A DNA stretch of 64,000 bases from Sulfuritalea sp. (GTDB taxonomy: Bacteria > Pseudomonadota > Gammaproteobacteria > Burkholderiales > Rhodocyclaceae). A model generated the notes under the pieces. The model worked only from the letters and a program-made list of their open reading frames with translations, was not told where the DNA came from and searched no databases. The stretch is taken from the NCBI GenBank assembly GCA_016710465.1, contig JADJVS010000016.1, positions 806,001-870,000 on the forward strand. Direction: 5' to 3'. A program made the translations under genes and the position numbers. Within the stretch, counting starts at the first letter, position 1; every line of letters begins with the position of its first letter. Of this stretch, positions 33,669-42,746 are shown piece after piece.

Positions 33669-34772
33669 ATGTACCTGAACCATTCGAACATTGAACAGAC
33701 CGCAAGCGAACTGGCGGCCGCGTCCGGCGCGGAGAGGCGCTGGCTGTTGTGCGTCGCCGATCGTCACGGCGAGGACCTGCCCGCGCTGCTGGCGGCTTGC
33801 GACCGGCACGGCCTCGACGTCTGCGGCGGCATCTTTCCCGGCTTGATCCAGGCCGGTGCGGGCTGCGACAGCGGCATTGTCGCCCTGCCCTTGCCGGCTG
33901 GCAGCCAGGTCGCGCTGGCGCACCTGGGCACTGACAACCTGGAATGGAAGTCCGCCCCGCCCGAATCCAACGACACCCGCTTCGCCAGCTCCGTGCTGCT
34001 GGTGGACTGCCTGGCGCCGAATATCGAGGGGCTGATGGACCAGGTCTATGACCTGTACGGCAGTCGCATGTATCACATCGGCGCCGGCACCGGCTATCAC
34101 GACCTGCGCGCGACGCCGACGATATTCACCCGCGAAGGGCTGCACCACCACGCCGCCCTGCTGGTCGCCATGCCGCGGCGGCTGACCCTGGGAGTGCGGC
34201 ACGGCTGGACGCGCGTGGCCGGCCCCTTCGTCGTCTCGCGATCGAAGGGCAATGTCATCCAGGAATTGAACTGGGAGCCGGCCGGCAGCTTCTTTCGCAA
34301 CCAGGTGGGCCTGCAGAATCCGGCGCTGCGCGACAAGCCGGTGTTTCCCGACCTGAGTTCGGTCCATCCCCTGTGCATCGCCAGGGAGGGCAGCGAGGAC
34401 GTCATGCGCGACCCGATGTACATCACCGAGGCCGACGAGGTGGTGGTGCTTTCCGACGTCGCCGAGAACTCCGTGATGTACCTGGCGCGTGGCGACCGGG
34501 AATCGCTGATCGCCGCGGCCCGCGAGGCCGTCGAGGATTGCGCTGGCGCCGCCGACGTCGAGTGCTGCTTCGTCTCCGACTGCTACTCGCGCGTGCTGAT
34601 GCTGGGGGATGATTTGAAGCACGAACTGGAGACCGCGCGCCGCGCCCTGGGCGCCATCGCCGACGTCGAGCTGGAGGGCGTCCAGGCGCTGGGCGAAATC
34701 GCCGCCAACGGCAGGCAAAAGCTGGAGTTCTTCAACAAGACCTTCGTCGCCGGACTGCTGCATCGCGCCTGA
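33669..34772 (+). CDS. FIST-domain sensory protein
   Basis: This 367-residue protein consists of FIST N and FIST C domains, a predicted small-ligand (amino-acid-like) sensing module found in signal transduction proteins. Visible parts are the N-domain SSVLLVDCLAPNIEGLMDQV, the linking GAGTGYHDLR, and the C-domain DPMYITEADEVVVLSDVAEN with VECCFVSDCYSRVLMLG. No signal peptide. Its last base overlaps the start of the hybrid kinase downstream (TGATG), so the two are translated together and FIST probably feeds that kinase. Confidence 0.88.
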   Translation: MYLNHSNIEQTASELAAASGAERRWLLCVADRHGEDLPALLAACDRHGLDVCGGIFPGLIQAGAGCDSGIVALPLPAGSQVALAHLGTDNLEWKSAPPESNDTRFASSVLLVDCLAPNIEGLMDQVYDLYGSRMYHIGAGTGYHDLRATPTIFTREGLHHHAALLVAMPRRLTLGVRHGWTRVAGPFVVSRSKGNVIQELNWEPAGSFFRNQVGLQNPALRDKPVFPDLSSVHPLCIAREGSEDVMRDPMYITEADEVVVLSDVAENSVMYLARGDRESLIAAAREAVEDCAGAADVECCFVSDCYSRVLMLGDDLKHELETARRALGAIADVELEGVQALGEIAANGRQKLEFFNKTFVAGLLHRA

Positions 34773-37672
34773 TGAGTCAAATCACCGAAGAACTGCTGCT
34801 GCTGTACGAACTGTCCCTGAACCTCGGACTGTCGCTGGACCCGGTGCAGACCGGGCGACGCTTCCTCAAGACCCTGCTGTCCCGGCGCAACCTGTCGACC
34901 GCCTCGATCTGGTGGCGCGACGACGCGGGCACGCCGGAGGTGCTGGACGAAACCGCCTTCGACCTGCTGGACGCGATCCCCAGGGGGCAGTATCGCCAGG
35001 CCCGGCGGCCGCTGACGCCCTTGCTGCGCCGGCTGATGCTGGACGGGCAGGTCCGGGTGTTCGCGGCGGGAGTTCCGGAATACGCGGAACTCGTCAGCGG
35101 CGCCACCGATACCTCCGCTGTTTGCGCCATCTACCCGCTTGGCATGGACGGACTGCTGTTGGTGGAATCGGCGGACCCGGCGCAATTTGCCCCCCGCTTT
35201 CTCGGACAGTTGCGTGCCGTGGTGAACAACCTGACCAACAGCCTGCGCGGCGGCAAGGCGCACGCCCTGCTGCGGGCGCGCACGGCCGAACTGGACGAAT
35301 CGCGCAAGCTGCTGCAAACCATCATCGACACCGCGCCGCTGCGGGTGTTCTGGAAAGACCGCGAATCCCGCTACCTCGGCTGCAACCCGGCCTTTGCCCG
35401 GGATGCCGGCAAGGAGGGCGCGGCCGACCTGATCGGCAAGGATGACCACCAGATGGCCTGGGCCGCCCAGGCCGACCGCTACCAGGCCGATGACCGGCGG
35501 GTGATGGCCAATGACCAGGCGCTGCTGGGATACGAACAACCGCAGACCACCTCGGACGGCCGCACTATCTGGCTGCGCACTTCCAAGGTGCCGCTGCATG
35601 ACCGGCAGGGCCAGGTCATGGGCGTGCTCGGGATGTCTGAGGACATCACCGAACAGAAGCGGGAAGAACGCCGTCTTGCCCTTGCCATGGACGTGGCCAG
35701 AATCCTGATCTGGGAAATGGACCTTGTCACCGGCAAGCTGGGTTACGACGGCAGCGACATGACCCGCCTGGGACTGGATGGCGCCGATGCCCCGGATACC
35801 CTGGAAGGCTGGCTGGCGCGCGTGCACCCCGACGACCGCGAGCGCTTCACCGGAGCGATGCGGCAGGCGCTGCAACCGGGCGATACCTGCGGTTTCGATT
35901 GCGAATACCGCCTCGAAGACAAGGCCGGCGGCTACCGCTGGCTGCAAACCGTGGGCCAGGCGGCGCAACGCGACACCCAGGGGCGGCCGCTGCTGGCGGC
36001 GGGTTATTCGGTCAACATCGAAGCGCGCAAGCGCGCCGAGCAGGACCTGAAGGCAAGCGAGGAAGCACAGCGTACCCTGATTGCCGCCCTTCCCGACATC
36101 GTCATGCGTTTCGATGCGCAGGACCGCCATCTCTTCGCGTCCGAAAACGTCAAGGCAGTCACCGGCCTGGCCGCCGCCGAATTCCTCGGCAAGACACATC
36201 GCGAACTGGGCTTTCCCGAGCCGATGTGCGCCTTCTGGGAACATGCCGTCCGGCAACCCTTCCTCACCGGGCGGCCCCACGAAACCGAATTCGAACTGGA
36301 CAGTCCGTCCGGACATCGCGTGTTCAACTGGCGTTTGACGCCGGATTACGACGTCGACGGCCGGGTGCGCACCGTGCTGGCCGTAGCGCGCGACATCACC
36401 GAACGCAAGCGTGCCGGCGCCGAACTCGAGCGTCACCGCCGGCACCTGGAAGAACTCGTCGCCACCCGCACCGCCGAACTCGCCGCGGCGAAGGACGCCG
36501 CCGAAACCGCCAACCGCGCCAAGAGCGTTTTTCTGGCGAACATGAGCCACGAATTGCGCACGCCGATGAACGGCGTGATGGGCATGATCGATCTGGCCAG
36601 GCGGCGCATGAGCGATGCCGACGGGCTCGACAAGCTCGGCAAGGCCAAACTCTCGGCCGAGCGCCTGCTCAAGGTGCTCAACGACATCCTCGACATCTCG
36701 AAGATCGAGGCGGAACGCATCGTGCTCGAAGACCAGCCCCTGCAACTGGTGGACGCGGTGGCGAACCTGCACGCGACGCTGGACCACAAGGCGAGCGAAA
36801 GAGGCCTGCGCTTCACCGCCGATCTGCCGCCCGATCTCGCCCGCATCCCGCTCCGGGGCGATGCCCTGCGCCTGGGCCAGATTCTGCTCAACCTGGTTGG
36901 CAACGCCATCAAATTCACCGAGCAGGGCGAGGTGATCCTGCGGCTGCGGACGGTCGGAGAAACAGCCGATGCGCTGCAGGTGCGCTTCGAGGTCACCGAC
37001 ACCGGCATCGGCATCGCAGCCGATGCGCGGGCACGCCTGTTCCGATCCTTCGAGCAGGCCGACAACAGCATGACCCGCAAATACGGCGGCACCGGCCTCG
37101 GCCTGGCGATCTGCAAGCGCCTGGTCGGCCTCATGGGCGGCGAGATCGACGTGGCCAGCACGCCCGGCGCCGGCAGCCGCTTCTGGTTCGTCGTGCCGCT
37201 GCGAAAAACGGAGACCGCCGCCGTGCCGCCAGCGCCGACTCTCGCGGCCCTCGGCGCCGAACAGCGCCTGCAAACCGAATATGCCGGCACGCGCGTGCTG
37301 CTGGCCGATGACGAACCGATGACCCAGGAGATTTCTCGCGCCTTGCTCGAAGCGATAGGCTTTGTCGTCGATGCCGCCGAGGACGGACAACAGGCGCTGG
37401 AAATGGCCCGCCAGCGCCCTTACGCGCTGATCCTGATGGACATGCAGATGCCGGTGCTCAACGGCGTCGATTCCGCCCGGGCGATTCGCGCCGATTCCCT
37501 GAATCGCGACACCCCCATCCTCGGCATGACGGCGAACGCCTTCGAGGAAGATCGCCAGTCCTGCCTCGATGCCGGGATGAATGTCCATCTGTCCAAGCCG
37601 GTCGCTCCGGATATGCTCTACGAGACGCTTCTCGGATGGCTGGAAAGGCGCGGCAAGCGAACCGTCGCCTGA
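34772..37672 (+). CDS. hybrid sensor histidine kinase (GAF-like, PAS repeats, receiver)
   Basis: This 966-residue cytoplasmic hybrid kinase has an N-terminal GAF-like region (residues about 1-150), then PAS domains at about 180-300, 305-420 and 430-550. The HisKA domain carries His593 in MSHELRTPMNGVMGM, and the ATPase domain is at about 690-815 (NAIKFTE, DTGIGI, YGGTGLGLAIC). The receiver (about 845-966) has phosphoacceptor D890 in LMDMQMP. There is no membrane span and no output domain, so phosphotransfer to an external protein is expected. Coupled to the FIST gene upstream. Residues near 823 (PPAPTLAA) are encoded by the dispersed short repeat. Confidence 0.92.
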   Translation: MSQITEELLLLYELSLNLGLSLDPVQTGRRFLKTLLSRRNLSTASIWWRDDAGTPEVLDETAFDLLDAIPRGQYRQARRPLTPLLRRLMLDGQVRVFAAGVPEYAELVSGATDTSAVCAIYPLGMDGLLLVESADPAQFAPRFLGQLRAVVNNLTNSLRGGKAHALLRARTAELDESRKLLQTIIDTAPLRVFWKDRESRYLGCNPAFARDAGKEGAADLIGKDDHQMAWAAQADRYQADDRRVMANDQALLGYEQPQTTSDGRTIWLRTSKVPLHDRQGQVMGVLGMSEDITEQKREERRLALAMDVARILIWEMDLVTGKLGYDGSDMTRLGLDGADAPDTLEGWLARVHPDDRERFTGAMRQALQPGDTCGFDCEYRLEDKAGGYRWLQTVGQAAQRDTQGRPLLAAGYSVNIEARKRAEQDLKASEEAQRTLIAALPDIVMRFDAQDRHLFASENVKAVTGLAAAEFLGKTHRELGFPEPMCAFWEHAVRQPFLTGRPHETEFELDSPSGHRVFNWRLTPDYDVDGRVRTVLAVARDITERKRAGAELERHRRHLEELVATRTAELAAAKDAAETANRAKSVFLANMSHELRTPMNGVMGMIDLARRRMSDADGLDKLGKAKLSAERLLKVLNDILDISKIEAERIVLEDQPLQLVDAVANLHATLDHKASERGLRFTADLPPDLARIPLRGDALRLGQILLNLVGNAIKFTEQGEVILRLRTVGETADALQVRFEVTDTGIGIAADARARLFRSFEQADNSMTRKYGGTGLGLAICKRLVGLMGGEIDVASTPGAGSRFWFVVPLRKTETAAVPPAPTLAALGAEQRLQTEYAGTRVLLADDEPMTQEISRALLEAIGFVVDAAEDGQQALEMARQRPYALILMDMQMPVLNGVDSARAIRADSLNRDTPILGMTANAFEEDRQSCLDAGMNVHLSKPVAPDMLYETLLGWLERRGKRTVA

Positions 37673-37740
37673 CCCCCAGGCTCGTCAGCGGAGTTCGGAC
37701 GGAGCGTTTGCACACAAACCCACCCGAACACAAAGCTATT

Positions 37741-37761
37741 GAAGTCGGCGCCAGTCCTACG
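37741..37761. repeat. copy of dispersed ~20-base repeat at MFS gene end
   Basis: The plus strand reads GAAGTCGGCGCCAGTCCTAC, matching the consensus AGAGTCGGCGCTGGCGCCAC that recurs about ten times in the window. It overlaps the stop codon of the MFS gene. Confidence 0.6.
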
Positions 37762-38935
37762 GCGACGCCAGCCCTTTACGCGGCCGCACCACCAGCCACG
37801 CCAGCAACACCGCCGCACCGGCCCAGGCCAGCACCGGCAACCAGGGCAGCAGCGCGGCGAAGCCGGGGTCCTTGTTGAGCTGGGCGGCGACAATGGCCAT
37901 GCGCGCCAGCGTGGCCAGCGCCAGCAGCGCAAACAGCCCCCCGGTGGCGGCGCCTTCGCGGCCGGTGTGACCAATGGCGATAGCCGCGGTCATCGCGCTC
38001 ATCAGCACCGCGGCCCAGGCACCGCCGGCGAGGAACTGCAGCGCGACGAGGATTTCCAGCGACGGCGCCGACGCTGCCGCGCCCGCCGCCAGCGCGCCGA
38101 GCACGGCGCCGGCCGTCATCACCGCGACACCGCCGAAGCGCAGGTTGGCGCGGCAGGCGGGGAAGATCAGCAGGTTGAAGCCGATCCAGAACACCGGCAT
38201 CAGGTGGTCAAGCGCCGGCGGTTTGGCGAAGCGCAGGTAGAGCGGCGCCGAGTTCAGCGCGAAATGCATCTGGAATCCCAGGCCGAGCAGCGCGACGGCG
38301 GCGAAGAAGGTGACCACGCGGGCATCGAGCGGGCGCGCCGGCGGCGGCGGCTCGGCCGGCGCCGCGGCGGCGAGATGCTTCTCGGCCCAGAGCATGCCGC
38401 CGACGGCGGCGATCAAGGCCAGCGAGGCCAGGGCGAAGGGCAGGCGCGGATCGACGCCGCGCAGGCCCAGCGTCAGGTAGGGCGCGGCGGCGCCGGCCAG
38501 GCCGAGGCCGACCAGGCTCAGCGTCGACACCCAGGGCACGCCGGCCGGCGGCACGTATTTGCCGAGCAGCATCATCGGCGGCGCGCGCAAGGCCGACGAG
38601 GTCATCGCCCACACCACGACGGCCCCCGCCAGCAGGGCCGGCGCGCCGGCCGGGGCCAGGTGCGGCAGCAGCAGGAAGGCCAGCCCGGAGACCACCGTGG
38701 CGCCGAGCAGCCAGGGCCCGATGCGGCGCAATCCGGACAGCACGCGGTCGGCGGCGATGCCGATGGCGAAATCCATGACCGTGAAAATCAACTGGTCGGC
38801 CATCAGCACCCAGATCACCCACTTCTTCTCGATGCCCGCCTGCGCCAGCAGACCTGGCAGGTAGATCACATACACCGTCCAGCAACTGACGAAGAGGAAC
38901 TGGACGACGCCGAAGTAGAGGCCGACGCGGGTCAC
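37757..38935 (-). CDS. MFS-family transporter
   Basis: The 392-residue protein has 11-12 hydrophobic helices and no catalytic motifs, starting VGLYFGVVQFLFVSCWTVYV. The helix 2-3 loop has GIAADRVLSGLRRIGP, the DR..R pattern of the major facilitator superfamily. The start is a GTG at 38935 because the upstream frame is out of register with membrane helices. Substrate is unknown; proximity to WS/DGAT and hydrolase genes suggests lipid-related or hydrophobic substrates, but only by context. The stop codon overlaps a copy of the dispersed short repeat. Confidence 0.8.
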   Translation of the reverse strand: MTRVGLYFGVVQFLFVSCWTVYVIYLPGLLAQAGIEKKWVIWVLMADQLIFTVMDFAIGIAADRVLSGLRRIGPWLLGATVVSGLAFLLLPHLAPAGAPALLAGAVVVWAMTSSALRAPPMMLLGKYVPPAGVPWVSTLSLVGLGLAGAAAPYLTLGLRGVDPRLPFALASLALIAAVGGMLWAEKHLAAAAPAEPPPPARPLDARVVTFFAAVALLGLGFQMHFALNSAPLYLRFAKPPALDHLMPVFWIGFNLLIFPACRANLRFGGVAVMTAGAVLGALAAGAAASAPSLEILVALQFLAGGAWAAVLMSAMTAAIAIGHTGREGAATGGLFALLALATLARMAIVAAQLNKDPGFAALLPWLPVLAWAGAAVLLAWLVVRPRKGLASP

Positions 38936-38994
38936 GGCGCGGTGCCGTGCCAGGCACGGCGTTCGGGCAAGGGGCGGCCGCGCCGGCGCACGGG

Positions 38995-39396
38995 CTACAT
39001 CGCCTGGGCCAGGAAGGAACCCAGGCGCTGGTCGGCGGTGAGGATGTGCTCGGTCAGCCAGCGCTCGATGAATTCGATCTCGGTATTGGCCACGGCCGTG
39101 TCGGCTTGCGCCAGCTTCGCCTGCAACTCCTGCGCCGCCTCGATCAGCTCGCGATGCGCTTCCCGGTGCCGGGCGATTTCCGGATAGTGGTGCTTGAGCA
39201 TCAGCCGGTCTTCGTGGCTGAAGTGCCAGACCGTGCAATTGATCAATTCGGTCAGGGTTGCCGCGCGATAGTCGGCGGACTCGCCCTCCCGCACGGCGCG
39301 ATTGAGTTCATTGAAGATGCCCACCAGCGTGCGGTGGTCATCGTCGAGTTCCTCGACGCCGACGGCGAGGATCTTGCTCCAGGTGATGTCCTTCAT
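38995..39396 (-). CDS. bacteriohemerythrin
   Basis: This 133-residue four-helix di-iron O2-binding protein has the ligands H21, H58, E62, H77, H81, H117 and D122 (DDDHRTL, HFSHEDRLM, HREAHREL, EHILTAD), all in place for the hemerythrin fold. It probably binds or senses oxygen in the cytoplasm. The ATG at 39396 has GGGAGG upstream; two earlier ATGs in frame are less likely. It lies 59 bases before the MFS gene on the same strand, with a GC-rich hairpin-like palindrome at 38944-38960 between them. Confidence 0.93.
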   Translation of the reverse strand: MKDITWSKILAVGVEELDDDHRTLVGIFNELNRAVREGESADYRAATLTELINCTVWHFSHEDRLMLKHHYPEIARHREAHRELIEAAQELQAKLAQADTAVANTEIEFIERWLTEHILTADQRLGSFLAQAM

Positions 39397-39481
39397 GATG
39401 CCTCCCATGCGTGCGGCGGCCTGTGCCATCGCGGCCGCCGTTTGCCCGCACTCTACCGCAAGACAGCGCCGGCCGAGGACT

Positions 39482-39503
39482 GAAAGTCGGCGCCGGCGCT
39501 ACG
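39482..39503. repeat. copy of dispersed ~20-base repeat after hydrolase gene
   Basis: GAAAGTCGGCGCCGGCGCTAC on the plus strand, just downstream of the alpha/beta hydrolase stop codon (39507). It is one of the copies placed at a gene end, as REP-like elements usually are. Confidence 0.6.
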
Positions 39504-39506
39504 CCG

Positions 39507-40382
39507 CTAAGGCGCAACATGCGCGCAATGGTCGGCAATCAGCGCGGCCAGGCGCGGCATCAGCGCCTCGGGGAAATCGTGGCCCATGCCCTCGATCACC
39601 TCCAGGCGCGCGCCGGGGATGTGCGCCGCCGTGTCGCGCCCGGCGGCGAGCGGCACCAGCGGGTCGGCGGCACCGTGGATCACCAGTGTCGGCGCCTTGA
39701 TCTCCTTGAGTTGCTTGCGTCGGTCGCCGGCCGCGATCACCGCGACCAACTGGCGCGCGACGCCCGGCGGATCATAGGCGCGGCGCACGGCGCGGCCGAT
39801 GCGTTGGCGCATCTCCTCGCGCGTCGACGGAAAGCCGGGGCTGCCGATGACGCCGAAGGTGTGCACCAGGTGCTCGATCACCACCTCGGGATCGTTCGGA
39901 TCGGCGGGGCGCGCCAGCAGCGCCTTGCCGGCGGCCTTGCTCGGTTTGGAGAGCTTGCGGTTGCCCGAGGTGGACATGATCGAAGTCAGGCTCAGCACGC
40001 GCTGCGGGAACTTCGCCGCCAGAACTTGCGCGATCATGCCGCCCATCGAGGCGCCGACGATATGGGCGCGGGCGATGCCGAGGCGGTCCATCAGGCCTGT
40101 CGTGTCGCCGGCCATGTCCTCCAGCGTGTAGGGGCTGCGCACCGGCAGGTGCAGCGCGGCGGCGGCCATCGCCAGCACCAGGTTCGGCCGCTTGCGGCCC
40201 GGCGTGCGCCCGGAAAGGCCGACGTCGCGGTTGTCGAAGCGGACCACGCGGAAACCGCGCGCCACCAGCGCATTGCAAAAGCTGTCGGGCCAGGCGACAA
40301 GCTGCATGCCCAAGCCCATGATCAGCACGATGGCGGGATGCGACGGATCGCCGAGCGATTCGTGCTCGATATGCGGATTCAT
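39507..40382 (-). CDS. alpha/beta hydrolase
   Basis: The 291-residue alpha/beta-fold hydrolase has nucleophile Ser112 in VGASMGGMIAQ, acidic residue in VIHGAADPLVP and catalytic His in GMGHDFP. The loop FDNRDVGLSGRT is typical of the esterase/epoxide-hydrolase-like group. Its start overlaps the stop of the WS/DGAT gene by ATGA, so it belongs to the lipid operon and may hydrolyse an ester or lipid made there. Substrate is not deducible. Confidence 0.9.
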   Translation of the reverse strand: MNPHIEHESLGDPSHPAIVLIMGLGMQLVAWPDSFCNALVARGFRVVRFDNRDVGLSGRTPGRKRPNLVLAMAAAALHLPVRSPYTLEDMAGDTTGLMDRLGIARAHIVGASMGGMIAQVLAAKFPQRVLSLTSIMSTSGNRKLSKPSKAAGKALLARPADPNDPEVVIEHLVHTFGVIGSPGFPSTREEMRQRIGRAVRRAYDPPGVARQLVAVIAAGDRRKQLKEIKAPTLVIHGAADPLVPLAAGRDTAAHIPGARLEVIEGMGHDFPEALMPRLAALIADHCAHVAP

Positions 40383-41887
40383 TTGACGGCGCGCACTGCC
40401 GGCTTGCGGCGCGGCGCCCTGGTCGAAGTCTTCGCTGTCTTGCGCTTGCCCGCTGCCACCACCGCCAGGCTGGGCTTGCGCCGTGCCGGCGACTGCACCA
40501 GTGCCAGGTATTCCTGGAAACTGTCGCGCAGGCATTGCGCCAGCAGTTCCGGATCAGGCAACTGTTCGTAGCAGGCGGTGAAGGAAACGATGAGCATGTC
40601 GCTGTAGCTGGTCACCGAGAACACCAGGCCCATGCCGTCAGCCACCGGCATGATCGCCGAGAGATAGCTCAGGCGCGCGCCCTGCAGGTAGAGCGGCACC
40701 CGCGGGCCGGGGACGTTGGCGATCGCGCAATTGGCCAGCGGCGTCCATTGCCCAAGCAGGGCCGAGGTCGAACGCAGCATCTTGCTGGTGGCGGCGATCG
40801 CCGCCGAGGGCGCCTGCTGCGCCAGCTCCGCCAGCTCGCGGGCAGTGACCGCTTCCGCCATTACCTCCGAAGACGCCGCCAGGTCGCGGAGTGCCAGCAG
40901 CCGCGCCACCGGGTCGGCGATGTCGGTGCCCAGCTCCATGCGTACCCAGGAGAACACCGCATCGTCTTCGCCGCGCAGGGCGATGGGCACGGCGGCCACC
41001 AGGCTTTCATCCGGCAGCTCGCCCTGCAAGTCGAGGTAGCGGCGCAGGCCGCCGGCGCACACCGCCAGCACCACGTCATTGACCGTGGCGCCGGGGGCAA
41101 GACCGCGCAGGGCCTTGAACTCGGCCAGCGGAAAGCGCCGCGTCTCGAACACGCGATGCGGCGAAACCTCGCTGTTGAAACGGGTCAGGGGGAATTCCTG
41201 CGGCCGGCCGAGGAACTCGCCGAGGAAGGTGGTGGTCGCCGCCTTCAGCGTGGTCCAGCTTTTCGCCAGCGGCTGGGCCAGGCGCAGCGGCAGGGTCATG
41301 GCGTGGAAGCCGGCGCGCCAGAGCAGGCCGAAATTGCCCGGCGCATCTTCCGGAAACCAGGGCTCGGGCGGCGCCGACGGCGGCGAATCGGGCGAGACGT
41401 CGTGCAGCAGCGCGGTGATCTCGTTGCGCCGCGAGACATCGATGGCCGAGTGGTGGATCTTCAGCAGCACGGCGAAGCTGCCCACCGGCAGGTCGAGGAA
41501 GCTGTCGAGGCCCTCGATCACGTACATCTCCCACAGCGGGCGCTGCTGGTCCAGCGGCCGGGCATGGATGCGCGCGGCCTGGATGCAGAACTGGCGCCAG
41601 TCGCCGGGCTTGGGCAGGGCGATGTGGCGCACGTGGTATTCGATGTCGAAGCTCTCGTCCTCGACCCAGTAGGGATAGTCGAGGTCCATGGGCACGCGCA
41701 GCAGCTTCTGGCGGAACACCGGCAGGCGGCCAAGCCGGCTCTCGACATGGTTCAGGATCTGCTTGAAGCGCACCATGCCGCCCTTGGCCGTCGACTGGTC
41801 GTAGATGTGCAGTAGCGTGACGTTGGAATTGGCGTGGGCGCTGTCCGAGTAGATGTAGGCGGCGTCGTTTTCGCTGAGTTGGCGCAT
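40379..41887 (-). CDS. wax ester synthase/diacylglycerol acyltransferase (WS/DGAT)
   Basis: WS/DGAT enzymes use acyl-CoA to esterify fatty alcohols or diacylglycerol, giving wax esters or triacylglycerol. The 502-residue protein has the catalytic HHxxxD motif as HHSAID (His145, His146, Asp150). The PLWEMYVIEGLD segment precedes it, and the C-terminal NVPGPRVPLYLQGARL is a second family hallmark. A basic tail (KRKTAKTSTRAPRRKP) follows. The final HHxxxDG Gly is Val here. Located between two alpha/beta hydrolases in a minus-strand operon with a second WS/DGAT. Confidence 0.9.
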   Translation of the reverse strand: MRQLSENDAAYIYSDSAHANSNVTLLHIYDQSTAKGGMVRFKQILNHVESRLGRLPVFRQKLLRVPMDLDYPYWVEDESFDIEYHVRHIALPKPGDWRQFCIQAARIHARPLDQQRPLWEMYVIEGLDSFLDLPVGSFAVLLKIHHSAIDVSRRNEITALLHDVSPDSPPSAPPEPWFPEDAPGNFGLLWRAGFHAMTLPLRLAQPLAKSWTTLKAATTTFLGEFLGRPQEFPLTRFNSEVSPHRVFETRRFPLAEFKALRGLAPGATVNDVVLAVCAGGLRRYLDLQGELPDESLVAAVPIALRGEDDAVFSWVRMELGTDIADPVARLLALRDLAASSEVMAEAVTARELAELAQQAPSAAIAATSKMLRSTSALLGQWTPLANCAIANVPGPRVPLYLQGARLSYLSAIMPVADGMGLVFSVTSYSDMLIVSFTACYEQLPDPELLAQCLRDSFQEYLALVQSPARRKPSLAVVAAGKRKTAKTSTRAPRRKPAVRAVK

Positions 41888-41901
41888 TGTCGTTCCGATG
41901 G

Positions 41902-42744
41902 TCAGGCGACGGAAGGCAGGTCGGGCTTGCCGCGGCCGGCGGTGACGCGCCAGACGCGGGCCAGCAGGCCCCTGGGTGCGAAGGGCTGCCAGGCACCCTC
42001 GGCTTGTGCCAGGCGGTCGGCGACGATGGCCAGCACGATGCCGTTGAAGCCGAGGCCGAGGTGACTGCCGGGCACGCGGATGTTTTCGTGCAGCGCCGGG
42101 TCGCCGTCGATGGTGGCCTCCTGCGGCGGCACCACGCCGTCGCCCAGCGAGTACAGGCAACTGGTGGGAATCGCCAGCCGGCGGTGTTCGCGCAGGGTCT
42201 TGGCGCGCGGCTGCATGACGTGCGCCGCGGGACCGAGGCGATGCGAGACGATGCGGTAGAGCGCGCGGATCGCCGGCGGCGACTGGCTGCCGGCGGCATC
42301 GACGCTGACCGGGCTGCCCAGCGTGATAATCGAGCGTACGCATTCGAGCGTGTTCTGCGCGCCGTAGAGCGAGAACACCCCGCCCAGGCTCCAGCCCACG
42401 AGGCTGACCTTGCGGCCGGTGATATGGTGCAGGTAGCGGATCTTCTGCGGCAGCGCGCTGGCGTGCTTGCTGCGAAAGCCCAGGTTGCGGCCCAGGCCCC
42501 AGGTGTGCACGTCGTAGCCCTTGCGCTGCAGGAAGAGCTTCAGCGCGATCAGCGATTTCTCGTCGGCCATGAAGCCCGGCATCAGCAGCACCGGATGGCC
42601 GTCGCCGCGCGGGGCCTCGGCCAACAGCGGCAGCAAGGCCGGCAGCAGCGCGATTTCCAGCAGCGCGCGCGGCTCGAGCAGCGAATGCAGCGCGCGCGGG
42701 CGGCCGACGTGGCCGTGGCGGACGACGGGGCGGCGGTTGGGCAT
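41902..42744 (-). CDS. alpha/beta hydrolase (lipase/PHA synthase-like fold)
   Basis: The 280-residue protein has LLMPGFMADEKS (oxyanion region), nucleophile Ser119 in SLVGWSLGGVFSLYGA, acidic position in YSLGDGVVPP and His in GSHLGLGFN. GWSLGG and the LGSPVS strand are similar to polyhydroxyalkanoate-depolymerase or lipase-like enzymes. It starts 2 bases after the end of the upstream WS/DGAT gene and ends 14 bases before the next, so it is part of the same operon. Substrate unknown. Confidence 0.85.
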   Translation of the reverse strand: MPNRRPVVRHGHVGRPRALHSLLEPRALLEIALLPALLPLLAEAPRGDGHPVLLMPGFMADEKSLIALKLFLQRKGYDVHTWGLGRNLGFRSKHASALPQKIRYLHHITGRKVSLVGWSLGGVFSLYGAQNTLECVRSIITLGSPVSVDAAGSQSPPAIRALYRIVSHRLGPAAHVMQPRAKTLREHRRLAIPTSCLYSLGDGVVPPQEATIDGDPALHENIRVPGSHLGLGFNGIVLAIVADRLAQAEGAWQPFAPRGLLARVWRVTAGRGKPDLPSVA

Positions 42745-42746
42745 AC

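Noticed and set aside
34583..37588. 1001-residue minus-strand open frame opposite the hybrid kinase
   Set aside because: Mirror of kinase codons, no domain recognisable, no ribosome-binding site.
38944..38960. GCCGTGCC-A-GGCACGGC palindrome between hemerythrin and MFS genes considered as a terminator
   Set aside because: The central gap is too short for a stable 8-base stem and no T-run follows; it may be a chance GC palindrome or weak hairpin.
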